Assembly: GCA_903927295.1 (NCBI GenBank)
Contig: CAIYMN010000309.1
Location: forward strand, 1-43,089
DNA length: 43,089 bases
Direction: 5' to 3'
DNA from: an uncultured beta proteobacterium
GTDB taxonomy: Bacteria > Pseudomonadota > Gammaproteobacteria > Burkholderiales > Burkholderiaceae_C
This document shows, in pieces, positions 33,872 through 42,847 of this stretch (positions within the stretch are counted from its first letter, which is position 1; each line of letters starts with the position of its first letter). The notes beneath the pieces were generated by a model. It had not been told where the DNA came from, ran no database searches, and was given only the letters and a program-made list of their open reading frames with translations. A program made the position numbers and the translations under genes.

Positions 33872-35596
33872 TTAAGCCTTGGCTTTCACGTAGCGGCCGG
33901 GCGCAGCTTCAATCGCCTTGTGCTTGCCCTTGCCATAGACTTTAGGTGCCGCGATTTGCTTGCCAGCGTGTCCCTTGAGCCACTGCGACCAGTCGGTCCA
34001 CCAACTGCCTGCATGCTCGGTGGCACCGGCGAGCCATTCGGCCTGGGTCTTGGGAAACTTGCCGTCATCACGTGTCCAGTGGCTGCGCTTCTTGGCCGCG
34101 GGCGGATTGATCACCCCAGCGATATGTCCAGAGGCACCCATCACGAAACGCTTTTTTCCAGGCAAGGCTTGCGTGGAGGCGTAGGCGCCGCCAATCGGCA
34201 CGATGTGATCCTCGCGGGAGCCGTAAACGTAAACTGGCATGTCCAGTGTGCGCAAATCAACACCAATGCCGCAGACCGTCGCCGCACCCGGCTTTACCAG
34301 CCTGTTCTCCAGGTAAGTGTTACGCAGATACCAGGCGTAAAACGGCCCCGGCAGGTTGGTTGAGTCGCTGTTCCAGTAAAGCAGGTCAAACGCCGGCGGC
34401 GTCTCACCCTTGAGGTAATTGCCGACCACGTAATTCCAGACCAGATCGTTCGGACGCAGGAAACTGAAAGTGCTGGACAGGTCCTTGCCTTTCATCAGGC
34501 CGCCAGAGCCCATCTCCTTCTCCCGGTAATTGACGAACGACTCATCAATAAAGACGTCCAGCACACCTGTGTCCGAGAAATCCAGGAAGGAAGTGAGAAA
34601 AGTCGCGCTGGACACCGGCTTCTTGCCGCGCGCCGCGAGCACCGCCAGCGCGCATCCCAGCAACGTTCCACCAACGCAAAATCCAAGCGCATTGAGGCTT
34701 TTGGCAGCGGTGATTTCCTGGGTGACCGTGATAGCCTTGATGACCGCATCTTCCACGTAGTCATCCCAGGTCTTTTGCGCCAGCGTTGCATCCGGGTTGC
34801 GCCAACTGACCACAAACGTGCGATGCCCCTGTGCCACCGCATAGCGGATCAGTGAATTCTCCGGCTGAAGGTCCAGAATGTAAAACTTGTTGATGCAGGG
34901 TGGCACCAGCAGAAAGGGCTTTTCATAGACCTTGGCTGTCAGCGCCTTGTATTCAATCAACTGAAACAGGTCGTTCTCAAACACGACCGCGCCTTCGGTC
35001 GTCGCAACGTTCTTGCCGACCTCAAAGACACTTTCATCGGTCATCGAAACATGGCCCTGGCGCATATCGTGAATCAGGTTGCCAACGCCCTTGGCAATGC
35101 TCTCGCCCTGGGTCTCGATCGCCAACTTTTGTGCTTCGGCATTGAAGGCCAGAAAATTGCTCGGCGCCGCAGCAGCGGTCAGTTGCTCCACTGCAAAGCG
35201 GATGCGCGCGCGCGTCTTGGCGTCGGCTTGCACAGCATCGGCCAGCCCCATCAAGGTGCGCGCGTTGAGCAGAAAGGCGGCCGCAGAGAAAGAAGCAACC
35301 GGGTTGTTGTCCCACGCCTCTGTCGCAAACCGCTTGTCCTTGGGCTGCTGTGTGCCGTGCACGCCCTGTGTCCACAAACCAGCTGCGTCTTTGAGATATT
35401 GCTGCTGCAACTCCTGGAGTTTTTCCGGTTCAAAGCTGATGGCTGGCAGGGTTGAAAGCTTGGATGCGTTGCCGACGCCTGCGCTGCCCAAGTCGATATT
35501 CTGCAAGGCCGTCAAGGCCTGGGTCCAGTTGTCGGCCAGCGATTGCTGAAACTGCCGCACCGACTGCGCCCAAAAATCAGGGGATTCGTTCGTCAT
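33872..35596 (-). CDS. phaC: Class I poly(3-hydroxyalkanoate) synthase
   Basis: 574 aa. Polymerises (R)-3-hydroxyacyl-CoA into PHA granules. The N-terminal domain (about 1-200) includes PDFWAQSVRQFQQSLADNW. The alpha/beta hydrolase core has the lipase-like box GFCVGGTLL with nucleophile C307, D463 in YGSREDHIVPI and H491 in MGASGHIAGVINPP. WNSDSTNLPGPFYAWYLRNTYLEN in pieces is a class I hallmark. Size fits class I (single subunit, short-chain monomers). It is the first gene of the PHA operon; the 121 bases upstream up to pgeF hold no clear promoter that I could recognise. No phasin or phaR gene is in the cluster. Confidence 0.97.
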   Translation of the reverse strand: MTNESPDFWAQSVRQFQQSLADNWTQALTALQNIDLGSAGVGNASKLSTLPAISFEPEKLQELQQQYLKDAAGLWTQGVHGTQQPKDKRFATEAWDNNPVASFSAAAFLLNARTLMGLADAVQADAKTRARIRFAVEQLTAAAAPSNFLAFNAEAQKLAIETQGESIAKGVGNLIHDMRQGHVSMTDESVFEVGKNVATTEGAVVFENDLFQLIEYKALTAKVYEKPFLLVPPCINKFYILDLQPENSLIRYAVAQGHRTFVVSWRNPDATLAQKTWDDYVEDAVIKAITVTQEITAAKSLNALGFCVGGTLLGCALAVLAARGKKPVSSATFLTSFLDFSDTGVLDVFIDESFVNYREKEMGSGGLMKGKDLSSTFSFLRPNDLVWNYVVGNYLKGETPPAFDLLYWNSDSTNLPGPFYAWYLRNTYLENRLVKPGAATVCGIGVDLRTLDMPVYVYGSREDHIVPIGGAYASTQALPGKKRFVMGASGHIAGVINPPAAKKRSHWTRDDGKFPKTQAEWLAGATEHAGSWWTDWSQWLKGHAGKQIAAPKVYGKGKHKAIEAAPGRYVKAKA

Positions 35597-35717
35597 GCTG
35601 CGTCCTGTTGAGGTTGGCTGTAAGTGGAAACCCGAGTATCGCAGGTCCTGCCCTTCAAAATACTGACAGCGTCCTGCAATGCCTGATTGTCCCGCACTTC
35701 GGACGGCTCACCCGCTG

Positions 35718-36491
35718 TCAGGCGAGCCAGACGCAGGCTGCCATGCGGCCGCAGACACCATCACGTCGGTACGAAAAATACTGTTCAGGATGACTGACCG
35801 TACACCAACTGCCGGTACCGTCATTGCCATAGATTCGCTTGACGCCCAACCCCCTCAGGCGAAGACGCGCCAGACCCTGCAGATCAGCCAGCCATTTATC
35901 GCCTGTCTTCGCAAGGAACATGGCCGCTGCGGCTGGAGTCTGCGTTACGAAGGCATTGCGCACATCCGCACCAACTTCAAAAGCCTGGGGTCCGATACAC
36001 GGTCCAAGCCACACCAGAATGTCGGATCGGTCTGCCAACCCGACGGGGCATCGCACCTGGTCAAACGACGCCAGAACAGATTCAAGAATCCCGACTCCGC
36101 CCTGCCCGGACAAGCCGCGCCACCCGGCATGCGCCGCGGCCACCACGGCGCCGCGCTCGTCGGCAAGCAACACAGGCAGACAATCGGCCGCCATGACGCT
36201 GCAGGCAAGCCTAGGTTCACTGGTGACGCATCCGTCGGCCTCGACACCCATGGCGGTCGCATCGGTCAGCGTGACGCAGTGTGTCCCATGCACCTGCGTC
36301 AGGAAGTGTGGCCGCGCGTCGATCGCCTCCTGCAGCAAGATTCTGTTGGCGGCAACGGCGGCCTGGCGATCCCCCACATGCTCACCCAAATTCAGGGAAT
36401 CGAAAGGCCCTTGCGATACGCCACCGACACGCGTGGTGCACATGGCGCGCACCTGAGACGGAACCGGCCAATCCGGTATCAGCCAGTCCAT
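35718..36491 (-). CDS. pgeF: Peptidoglycan editing factor / polyphenol oxidase family (YfiH, DUF152)
   Basis: 257 aa, laccase-domain family (COG1496). In E. coli the YfiH protein removes mis-incorporated Ser from peptidoglycan precursors; purine-nucleoside enzyme activity is reported for relatives. Family residues: TRVGGVSQGPFDSLNLGEHVGD, the metal ligands in QVHGTHCV, MAADCLPVLLAD and AAAHAGWRGL, and the C-terminal FSYRRDGVCGRMAA. The ATG at 36491 overlaps the upstream stop in TGATG, so it is coupled to the membrane protein gene. The longer open frame up to 36911 is discarded. Confidence 0.93.
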   Translation of the reverse strand: MDWLIPDWPVPSQVRAMCTTRVGGVSQGPFDSLNLGEHVGDRQAAVAANRILLQEAIDARPHFLTQVHGTHCVTLTDATAMGVEADGCVTSEPRLACSVMAADCLPVLLADERGAVVAAAHAGWRGLSGQGGVGILESVLASFDQVRCPVGLADRSDILVWLGPCIGPQAFEVGADVRNAFVTQTPAAAAMFLAKTGDKWLADLQGLARLRLRGLGVKRIYGNDGTGSWCTVSHPEQYFSYRRDGVCGRMAACVWLA

Positions 36492-36982
36492 CAGCGCTGC
36501 CAACGCTTCCACCACAGTTTGACGGATTGCTTCATGCTCTGAGCCGACCGCCAGACGGACGATCTCCTGACTTCGACCAGGACAGCGTCCTTCCACGCTT
36601 TCCAGCGTGGATAGACCCAGGCGAACCAGGCCAACTGCATCAGGGCTGGCTGAGTCAACTGGAACAGGCGCGCCATGATGGCAGTGCCGCCGATTTTGGC
36701 GCTCAGCAAGAGCACCAGTCCGAGCACGGTGTGTCCCTTGCCAAAGAGGTACAGCGCCAGCAACTTCACCGGCAGCAGGGTCAGCACCGGCAGACCAAAT
36801 GCCAGCAGCGCCATCCGGGGCGACAGGCCGGCGACTCTTCTCTCCAGAGTCGCCCACAGGGGCAAGCGGGCCAGACGCGCGAAGAGGGCCGCAAGAGGCT
36901 CCCATCCCCACTCCTCAAACAGCAGCAAGGCCGCGAACAGGAAGAAGAACAGGCGCTGAAAGAACCTTCTGACGGCTTGCAT
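36491..36982 (-). CDS. Conserved hypothetical membrane protein
   Basis: 163 aa. No function recognised. It has a basic N-terminus (MQAVRRFFQRLFFF), a helix in LFAALLLFEEWGWEPLAALFARL, another in MALLAFGLPVLTLLPVKLLALYLF, a third in HTVLGLVLLLSAKIGGTAIMARLF, and a basic, Trp-rich end (VYPRWKAWKDAV, KLWWKRWQR). Three or four membrane passes are likely. The ATG at 36982 is 1 base after the ycaO stop (TGACATG) and its stop overlaps pgeF, so ycaO, this gene and pgeF form one unit. A longer form from 37042 would overlap ycaO. Confidence 0.85.
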   Translation of the reverse strand: MQAVRRFFQRLFFFLFAALLLFEEWGWEPLAALFARLARLPLWATLERRVAGLSPRMALLAFGLPVLTLLPVKLLALYLFGKGHTVLGLVLLLSAKIGGTAIMARLFQLTQPALMQLAWFAWVYPRWKAWKDAVLVEVRRSSVWRSAQSMKQSVKLWWKRWQR

Positions 36983-36983
36983 G

Positions 36984-38714
36984 TCACGCGGCGCGCGGAT
37001 GGACCTTGTTATAGGCGAGCAGCAACTTGCGGTGCATTTCACATCCCTCCAGACTCAAACCTGGTGAGGGCAAACCCATGAATCGGTCGGTTTGCATGAT
37101 CAGCGCGTGCGCCTGTCCCACACTTCCAGCGCCGTACAACTGACGCAGAGCGTCCAGGCAAGGGCCGCTGTCGCCCATATCAGCCAGGTTGATCAGTGTC
37201 TCGATGCAGGCATAGACGTTGCGACGCTGTGCATTGAGTTGGTCAAAATGCCGTATCCAGTCACAGCCCTCCAGCGTTGCCGCCTCGTCGCCGATGGCCA
37301 GGGCGAGCAGCGTCTTGAGCTCGCCAATGCGCAGATCACTCCAGAATGAGTCCGCATCGGCCGCCAGTCCGATGACCGCCGCCACCGGACGCTGGTCCGC
37401 CAAAGCAGACTCATTCAAGGTCTCAAGCAGATCAGCACATTCCTCGTCATCCAGATCAGCAAGATTCAGGATCGCCTCGCGAATGTCATTGCCAACGCTG
37501 TTGTTCTCGAACTCCAGATCGTCCACCGGGTAAATCTCGGACATGCCGGGCACCAGCACGCGACAGGCGTAGACACCCAGGTGCGTGAAGTCAGCGATGT
37601 AGACATCGAATCCATCGCGCTGGATGCGATCAACCGACCATGCATAGTCCCCGGCTGTGCTGTTGCTGAAATTCCAGTCGCAAAACTCGAAATCAGGCTG
37701 ATCACCGAGGAACTTCCAGTGGATGACACCACTGGAATCGACAAAATGAATTTCGATATTGGTCGAGCTCGCAACCTCCTCCAGATCAAAGCCGGGAATC
37801 GGAAAGCCCGCGAGCGCGTCCAGTGCGCGACCCTGCAGCAGTTCGGTCAAAGCCCGCTCCAAGGCAATCTCGAAGCGCGGATGGGCGCCGAAACTGGCGT
37901 AACAACCCTGATCCTGCGGGTGCAGCAGCGTCACATTCATCACCGGATACTGCCCACCCAGGGACGCATCCTTGACCAGAATGCCAAAACCCGCTGCTCG
38001 CAGCGCGTCAATGCCAGCGGCGATCCGTGGGTAGTGGCCGATCACCTCTTCGGGCACATCGGGCAGGCACATCCCCTGGCTGATGATCCGAAACTTGATA
38101 TGCCGCTCGAAAATCTCCGACAGGGCCTGGGTGCGGGCTTCGGCCGGCGTGTTACCTGCCGACATGCCGTTGCTGACATAGAGGTTTCCAATGATGTTGA
38201 CCGGGAACCAGGTGGTAGCGCCGTCGCGCTGATGTACATACGGGATAGCGCAAATGCCGCGCTCGACATTGCCCGAGTTGAACTCCACCAAACTGCTGGC
38301 ACCGACTGTGCCGTCCGGGTTGTACAGGCCTTGCAATTGCGGATTGAGCAGTTCTGCCGGCCAGACACCATCAGGTGCTACCTCAAACCAGCGCTCCTGC
38401 GGGTAGTGCACAAAGTGGCGACCGGCAACATCTGGCCCCAGGTAGTAATGCGTCCAGAAATAGTTGGTCGAAAGGCGTTCCAGGAATTCGCCCAGTGCAC
38501 TGGCCAGGCAGGCCAGCCGTGTCGCCCCTTTGCCGTTGGTAAACAGGAGCGGGCAATCCCGATCCCGGATGTGCACCGACCATATGCCTTCCACCGGATT
38601 GAGCCAACTGCGCTCTTCGACGTGAAAACCAAGCGCCTGCAGGCGCGTCTGCATCGTGTTGATGGTGGACTCAAGCGAGGCGTCCTTGCCGGGAATGAAG
38701 TTTTCGGTGTGCAT
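36984..38714 (-). CDS. ycaO: YcaO-family protein (E. coli YcaO type)
   Basis: 576 aa from the ATG at 38714 (ATG 38726 would add four residues). The N-terminus MHTENFIPGKDASLE and LNPVEGIWSVHIRDRDCPL.. with FTNGKGATRLACLASALGEFLERLSTNYFW in pieces match E. coli YcaO closely, as does the length (586 aa there). YcaO proteins use ATP to activate amide backbones; the E. coli protein aids RimO in beta-methylthiolation of ribosomal protein S12. The EFxER-type ATP segment GEFLERLS and ALSEIFERHIKF are intact. No peptide precursor or dehydrogenase gene of the kind found with azoline-forming YcaO is next to it, so a natural-product role is unlikely. It is first in a three-gene unit. Confidence 0.93.
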   Translation of the reverse strand: MHTENFIPGKDASLESTINTMQTRLQALGFHVEERSWLNPVEGIWSVHIRDRDCPLLFTNGKGATRLACLASALGEFLERLSTNYFWTHYYLGPDVAGRHFVHYPQERWFEVAPDGVWPAELLNPQLQGLYNPDGTVGASSLVEFNSGNVERGICAIPYVHQRDGATTWFPVNIIGNLYVSNGMSAGNTPAEARTQALSEIFERHIKFRIISQGMCLPDVPEEVIGHYPRIAAGIDALRAAGFGILVKDASLGGQYPVMNVTLLHPQDQGCYASFGAHPRFEIALERALTELLQGRALDALAGFPIPGFDLEEVASSTNIEIHFVDSSGVIHWKFLGDQPDFEFCDWNFSNSTAGDYAWSVDRIQRDGFDVYIADFTHLGVYACRVLVPGMSEIYPVDDLEFENNSVGNDIREAILNLADLDDEECADLLETLNESALADQRPVAAVIGLAADADSFWSDLRIGELKTLLALAIGDEAATLEGCDWIRHFDQLNAQRRNVYACIETLINLADMGDSGPCLDALRQLYGAGSVGQAHALIMQTDRFMGLPSPGLSLEGCEMHRKLLLAYNKVHPRAA

Positions 38715-38786
38715 GGGTGCCAGCATACCGCAGGCGAAGCTAAACTCGACGCACGTACCAGTGCAATCGCCATAATGGAGCTATTC

Positions 38787-39089
38787 ATGATCCTCGAACT
38801 CGCAGACATCCGCATTCACCCAGGTCAAAACGCGGCCTTTGAAGAAGCCATAGGCCGTGGCCTTCAAACCGTCATTCCTGCGGCCAAAGGATTTCAGGGC
38901 TACAAGGTGAATCGCGGCATCGAGAGCGCCGAGCGCTACATCCTGCAGATCTTCTGGGACACCCTGGAAGATCACACTGTGGGTTTTCGCCAGTCACCTG
39001 CGTTCAACCAGTGGCGTGCCATCGTTGGCCCGTTCTTTGCCGGGCCACCGACGGTAGAGCATTTCGAACTTGTCAGCAAATCCGCCTGA
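38787..39089 (+). CDS. Antibiotic-biosynthesis-monooxygenase-fold (ABM) protein
   Basis: 100 aa, compact. MILELADIRIHPGQNAAFEEA, then KGFQGYKVNRGIESAERYILQIFWD and the end AFNQWRAIVGPFFAGPPTVEHFEL form the dimeric alpha/beta ferredoxin-like ABM fold. These proteins include quinol monooxygenases and unknown stress proteins; no specific substrate can be given. The ATG at 38787 is chosen because GGAG is 6 bases upstream; an ATG at 38775 is in frame too. It is divergent from ycaO and 15 bases before the FAH-family gene, so those two are likely co-expressed. Confidence 0.86.
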   Translation: MILELADIRIHPGQNAAFEEAIGRGLQTVIPAAKGFQGYKVNRGIESAERYILQIFWDTLEDHTVGFRQSPAFNQWRAIVGPFFAGPPTVEHFELVSKSA

Positions 39090-39104
39090 AGAAAGAAAGA
39101 TGCC

Positions 39105-39800
39105 ATGAGCTACGTTTTCAATCCCACCGCGGTCGTCTCGGTTCCCGTGGTCGGTAGCACGCTGAATTTTCCGGTGCACCGCATTTATTGCGTCGGACGC
39201 AACTACGAAGAGCATGCCAAGGAGATGGGCTTCAGCGGCCGCGAAGCGCCCTTCTTCTTCATGAAGCCGGCCGACGCAGTGGTCGTTGTGACCCCTGGCG
39301 AAAAAGGCAATATGCCCTACCCGAGCCTGACCAAGAGCCTGCACCACGAAATCGAGTTGGTTGTGGCGATTGGCAAAGGCGGAAAGAACATCAAGGCCGC
39401 CGACGCACATCAACACATCTTTGGCTACGCCGTTGGCCTTGACATGACGCGCCGCGATCTGCAAAACGAAATGAAGAAACTTGGCCGTCCATGGTCCATC
39501 AGCAAGGGCTTCGACCACTCGGCACCGATCGGCGTGATCACCCCCGCTGCCGACGCTCCCGACATTGCCAGCGCCGAAATCTTGCTGCAGGTAAACGGCC
39601 AGCAGCGCCAGCGCAGCCAGATCTCCAAACTGATCTGGAACATCAACGAAGTCATCGAACACCTGTCGACGGCCTGGGAACTGCAGAGCGGCGACCTGAT
39701 TTACACAGGCACGCCAGAGGGTGTCGCTGCGGTCGTGTCTGGCGACAGCATGAGTGCCAGCATTACAGGACTGCAATCCATCACGGTGACGGTCAACTAG
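39105..39800 (+). CDS. Fumarylacetoacetate hydrolase family protein (fumarylpyruvate hydrolase-like)
   Basis: 231 aa, cytoplasmic FAH-fold hydrolase acting on C-C bonds of acylpyruvates. The sequence VHRIYCVGRNYEEHAKEMG is the common opening, PFFFMKPADAVV follows, then the divalent-metal Glu residues in HHEIELVVAIGKGG, GYAVGLDMTRRDLQ, WSISKGFDHSAPIG and the end LQSGDLIYTGTPEGV. It is similar to fumarylpyruvate hydrolase (NagK) of gentisate pathways, but no gentisate genes are nearby. An oxaloacetate tautomerase/acylpyruvase role is the main alternative. 15 bases after the ABM gene and 19 before the NUDIX gene. Confidence 0.9.
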   Translation: MSYVFNPTAVVSVPVVGSTLNFPVHRIYCVGRNYEEHAKEMGFSGREAPFFFMKPADAVVVVTPGEKGNMPYPSLTKSLHHEIELVVAIGKGGKNIKAADAHQHIFGYAVGLDMTRRDLQNEMKKLGRPWSISKGFDHSAPIGVITPAADAPDIASAEILLQVNGQQRQRSQISKLIWNINEVIEHLSTAWELQSGDLIYTGTPEGVAAVVSGDSMSASITGLQSITVTVN

Positions 39801-39819
39801 CTCCTAGCGCCCTGCGACC

Positions 39820-40365
39820 ATGCTGCGCAAGCCCATCAAGCATTGCAAGGACTGCGGCGCGGCCGCGGTCTATCGCATTCCGGACGACGGCGATACGAAA
39901 GAGCGGGCCGTTTGCCCGGCCTGCAACAGCATTCACTACGAGAACCCCTTGATCGTCGTCGGAACCGTGCCCTACTGGGGCAGCAAAGTCTTGCTGTGCA
40001 AACGCAATATCGAACCGCGTTGGGGCAAGTGGACGTTGCCGGCCGGGTTTATGGAACTGAACGAAACCGTGGCCGAAGGCGCAGCGCGCGAGACGCTGGA
40101 AGAGTCCGGTGCGCAGTTTGAGCTCGAAGGTTTCTTCTCGTTGCTCAACGTGCCGCGCGTTGGCCAGGTCCATATGTTCCATCTGGCGCGTCTGCTCAGC
40201 GACAGTTTCAATCCTGGCTTTGAGACGATTGAAGCGCGCCTGTTTACTGAAGAAGAGATTCCCTGGGATCAAATCGCGTTCAGGACGGTGAAAGAGACTC
40301 TGGAACATTATTTCCGCGACCGCGCCGCAGGCCATTTCGATTTCCATGCTGTCGATGTTGTTTGA
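39820..40365 (+). CDS. NUDIX hydrolase with N-terminal zinc ribbon
   Basis: 181 aa. An N-terminal CxxC...CxxC zinc ribbon (C9, C12, C32, C35) is followed by the NUDIX domain with the box GFMELNETVAEGAARETLEE, that is G-x5-E-x7-RE-x2-EE at about 76-95. This domain order resembles NADH pyrophosphatase (NudC-like) proteins of beta-proteobacteria, and those with the ENPLIVVGTVPYWG segment. Substrate unproven; ADP-ribose or NADH-type diphosphates are the likely class. It is co-directional with the FAH gene. Confidence 0.92.
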   Translation: MLRKPIKHCKDCGAAAVYRIPDDGDTKERAVCPACNSIHYENPLIVVGTVPYWGSKVLLCKRNIEPRWGKWTLPAGFMELNETVAEGAARETLEESGAQFELEGFFSLLNVPRVGQVHMFHLARLLSDSFNPGFETIEARLFTEEEIPWDQIAFRTVKETLEHYFRDRAAGHFDFHAVDVV

Positions 40366-40381
40366 CCCACAGTCCACCAGC

Positions 40382-40477
40382 ATGGACCGCCTGCAGTTCT
40401 GGTTTTACCGCATCGGCGGCTATCTGCTGCTCAACGTCATGGACGAACCGGCCTGGCTGGCACTGATGTTCTGTTAA
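40382..40477 (+). CDS. Possible 31-aa membrane-active small ORF
   Basis: An ATG-to-TAA frame of 31 codons lies 16 bases after the NUDIX stop, in a 154-base gap. The peptide begins MDRLQFWFYRIGGYLLLNV and ends LALMFC; it is very hydrophobic and aromatic, with one helix-sized stretch. No good ribosome site is seen upstream. It may be real, or only random open frame. Confidence 0.3.
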   Translation: MDRLQFWFYRIGGYLLLNVMDEPAWLALMFC

Positions 40478-40519
40478 GGTGACAGGACCACTTGCGTCAG
40501 ACCGGACGTTCAAGCCGCC

Positions 40520-41809
40520 TCAAGTCAGTTGACGGCGTTGCAGGTATCGCTTGTGCAGGCTCCCGGAAACGGCGGCGACAAGCAGAAAAGCCAACACGCC
40601 GGCCAAGCCCATGACCGCATCGCAATACAAACCCGCCTTACTGCCCGACTTCTCGTAGAAGAAGCCGTTCAAGATGCCCATGTAGGCAATTGGTGTATTC
40701 GAAAGGGAGGCAAAGATACTGTACTTGGTGGCGGCAGCACCCGTGCCGATGGCTTCCAGCGTGACTGCAGTGAAGGCTGCGTAGCACAGGCCAGCGATGA
40801 AGCCATAGGACAGAACAAAAACATAGTACATATTCAAATTGTGCGGCGCCCAAGCCATCAGGACGGCGCAAATCGACATGATGACGCCGAATATGGCATA
40901 CGCGAGCCTGCGGTCCATGCGATCACAGAAATAGCCACCAACCATGCACCCAATAGCCGACAACAAGCCGCTGAGTGCACCGCTTGTGACTGCAACATCG
41001 TTGGCACTGGCACCCCATTCATTGGCAAACAGTGGAAACAGGTTTCCCGCGGCACCAGATCCGATCGGCAGAAAGCAGATAAGCAGTCCGAGATAGCCCA
41101 CGCGCGAACTCACGACTTGCCACAAGTCGAGAAAGACGCGTTGGACGGTGCGCCACAACAGTGCCAAATCCGGTCGGGCAGCGGTAGTCACTGGTTCATC
41201 CGAAAGATCGGGCAAATGCGATTCAGGCTCGGTCGTAAAAAGGATCGCCATGCCGGTCAGAAGGCAGAGAATTGCCAGTACGACGCCAGGTAACCATGCG
41301 TGGGTCGTGTTTTCTGCAATGACAAGGGCCAAACCACCGCCCAGACCACCACCACCCAGATTGCCCGCCTGAAACCAGCCCGCTGTGCGCCCCATCTCGC
41401 GTGGTGCCGTGTTGTATGCCATCAGACTCTCAACCGACATGCTGAGCAAGGCCGTGGCGAAATTGCCCACCACCACCAACACGCGGAGCCAAGGCAGCCC
41501 GGCTTCCGTCGCCGGGATCACGCCTAGAAGGGCAATACCCAAGGCACTCGTGATGCTTGCGATGACAAACCACTTCTTGCGGCTCAGGGTCAGATCCACC
41601 AGCGGTGCGTAGAGAAATTTGAACGTGTGCGGCAGGAAACTCAAGCCCGTGAGCACCGCAATGGTCACGGAATTGACGCCGGCTTGGCCCAGCAGATAGA
41701 CGATGGTGACCCCCAGGAATCCACTGGCTGCCCCAAACGGAATGATGAGCAGCAAGAACACCAGGGGATGCGTGTACTTGGCTCGTCGTTTATCGATTGT
41801 GATGGTCAT
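40520..41809 (-). CDS. MFS transporter (AmpG/PAT-like)
   Basis: 429 aa with about 12 membrane helices and no periplasmic domain. The start THPLVFLLLIIPFGAASGFLG, FKFLYAPLVDLTLSRKKWFV and GRTAGWFQAGNLGGGGLGGGLAL resemble the AmpG/PAT branch of the major facilitator superfamily. Substrate cannot be told; AmpG itself carries muropeptides and other members carry acetyl-CoA or unknown compounds. The central loop (about 190-215) is charged, as usual in MFS. The ATG at 41809 follows GGAGC closely. It is 46 bases downstream of a small membrane gene on the same strand. Confidence 0.87.
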   Translation of the reverse strand: MTITIDKRRAKYTHPLVFLLLIIPFGAASGFLGVTIVYLLGQAGVNSVTIAVLTGLSFLPHTFKFLYAPLVDLTLSRKKWFVIASITSALGIALLGVIPATEAGLPWLRVLVVVGNFATALLSMSVESLMAYNTAPREMGRTAGWFQAGNLGGGGLGGGLALVIAENTTHAWLPGVVLAILCLLTGMAILFTTEPESHLPDLSDEPVTTAARPDLALLWRTVQRVFLDLWQVVSSRVGYLGLLICFLPIGSGAAGNLFPLFANEWGASANDVAVTSGALSGLLSAIGCMVGGYFCDRMDRRLAYAIFGVIMSICAVLMAWAPHNLNMYYVFVLSYGFIAGLCYAAFTAVTLEAIGTGAAATKYSIFASLSNTPIAYMGILNGFFYEKSGSKAGLYCDAVMGLAGVLAFLLVAAVSGSLHKRYLQRRQLT

Positions 41810-41855
41810 GCTCCAATGATGGCACATCGGATGCGCAACCGCCCCGGTGCAAGCG

Positions 41856-42134
41856 TTAGTGCAGCTTTTCCTTGGCTTGCACATCAATCACGTCAGCATC
41901 ATTGCGCTGACCTGCCGGGTGCGTGCCTGGTCTGGCATGGAAGCGGTCCCAGACCGCCTGTCGATCGACTTTGAAGGTCCAGCGCGCAACCGGTCGCCCA
42001 TTCAAGCGCGCCCAGGCTGAGCGCAGCAACCACAGTAACAGCATAAGCAGAGCGGCGAGCAGCAAACTCGCCGCAAAAACCGCTCCCGCCAGCAGCAAGG
42101 CGACACGCAACAGGAGGTGCAAGAACTTCTTCAT
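41856..42134 (-). CDS. Conserved hypothetical single-pass membrane protein
   Basis: 92 aa. The first 40 residues form a basic start and one long hydrophobic segment (FLHLLLRVALLLAGAVFAA, then LLLAALLMLLLWLL), which may be two helices in a hairpin. A Trp-Ala-Arg step and RPVARWTFKVDRQAVWDRF follow, then a short polar end. No function recognised; comparable small proteins seem common in Burkholderiales. It lies between scoB and the MFS gene. Confidence 0.75.
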   Translation of the reverse strand: MKKFLHLLLRVALLLAGAVFAASLLLAALLMLLLWLLRSAWARLNGRPVARWTFKVDRQAVWDRFHARPGTHPAGQRNDADVIDVQAKEKLH

Positions 42135-42206
42135 CTCACCACAGTATGCAACAGGGTGAAAGACATTGGCCCTGACGACGCGCCCCGCTCACCGCCCGGG
42201 CCGCGG

Positions 42207-42845
42207 TCAGTGCAGCGTCGCGCCCGTCTTGGATTGCAGTTCTTCGCGCGTCACGCCGGGCGCCATCTCAACCAGTCTGAGGCCTTGCGGCGTCACATCC
42301 ATCACCGCCAGATCAGTGATGATGCGGTTGACCACAGCCACACCGGTCAGCGGCAAATTGCATGCTTTCAGGATTTTGAGGTCGATGCTGCCGTCCTTCT
42401 TCTTGGCCACGTGTTCCATCAGAACCAGCACACGCTTGACGCCGCCGACCAGGTCCATCGCCCCGCCCATGCCCTTGACCATCTTGCCCGGGATCATCCA
42501 GTTGGCCAGATCACCGTTTTCGCTGACCTGCATGGCACCCAGAATGCTCAGGTTGACCTTGCCGCCACGAATCATGGCAAAGCTCTCGTGACTGCCAAAA
42601 ATGCTGGAGCCAGGAATCGTCGTCACCGTCTGCTTGCCGGCGTTGATCAGGTCGGCGTCAACTTCGTCTTCCGTCGGAAACGGTCCTATGCCCAGCATGC
42701 CGTTCTCGCTCTGCAGCCAGACCTCCTTGTCCGGGGCAACGAAATTGGCCACCAGGGTCGGCAGACCGATCCCCAGATTGACATAGAAACCGTCCTGCAA
42801 TTCTTCAGCCGCTTTGGCCGCCATTTGGTCGCGTGTCCAAGCCAT
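42207..42845 (-). CDS. scoB: 3-oxoacid CoA-transferase subunit B
   Basis: 212 aa. With ScoA it transfers CoA from succinyl-CoA to acetoacetate or another 3-oxoacid. Family motifs: [16 protein letters not shown], the catalytic Glu in [12 protein letters not shown], and [22 protein letters not shown] length is typical. The ATG at 42845 lies 7 bases after AAGGAG; a TTG at 42851 would add two codons. The scoA stop is 2 bases upstream of the ATG, so the pair is coupled. Confidence 0.96.
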   Translation of the reverse strand: MAWTRDQMAAKAAEELQDGFYVNLGIGLPTLVANFVAPDKEVWLQSENGMLGIGPFPTEDEVDADLINAGKQTVTTIPGSSIFGSHESFAMIRGGKVNLSILGAMQVSENGDLANWMIPGKMVKGMGGAMDLVGGVKRVLVLMEHVAKKKDGSIDLKILKACNLPLTGVAVVNRIITDLAVMDVTPQGLRLVEMAPGVTREELQSKTGATLH

Positions 42846-42847
42846 GA

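Noticed and set aside
36984-38714. Azoline-forming (RiPP) cluster around ycaO
   Set aside because: The protein matches the E. coli housekeeping YcaO from its first residues, and no precursor peptide, E1-like partner or dehydrogenase is beside it.
37581-38786. N-terminal 402 codons of a 502-codon plus-strand frame
   Set aside because: Only the last 100 codons (ABM protein) look like protein; the rest is antisense to ycaO.
42177-42207. GC-rich inverted repeat after scoB as a terminator
   Set aside because: The best stem is only 5 bp (ACCGC/GCGGT) and has no T run.
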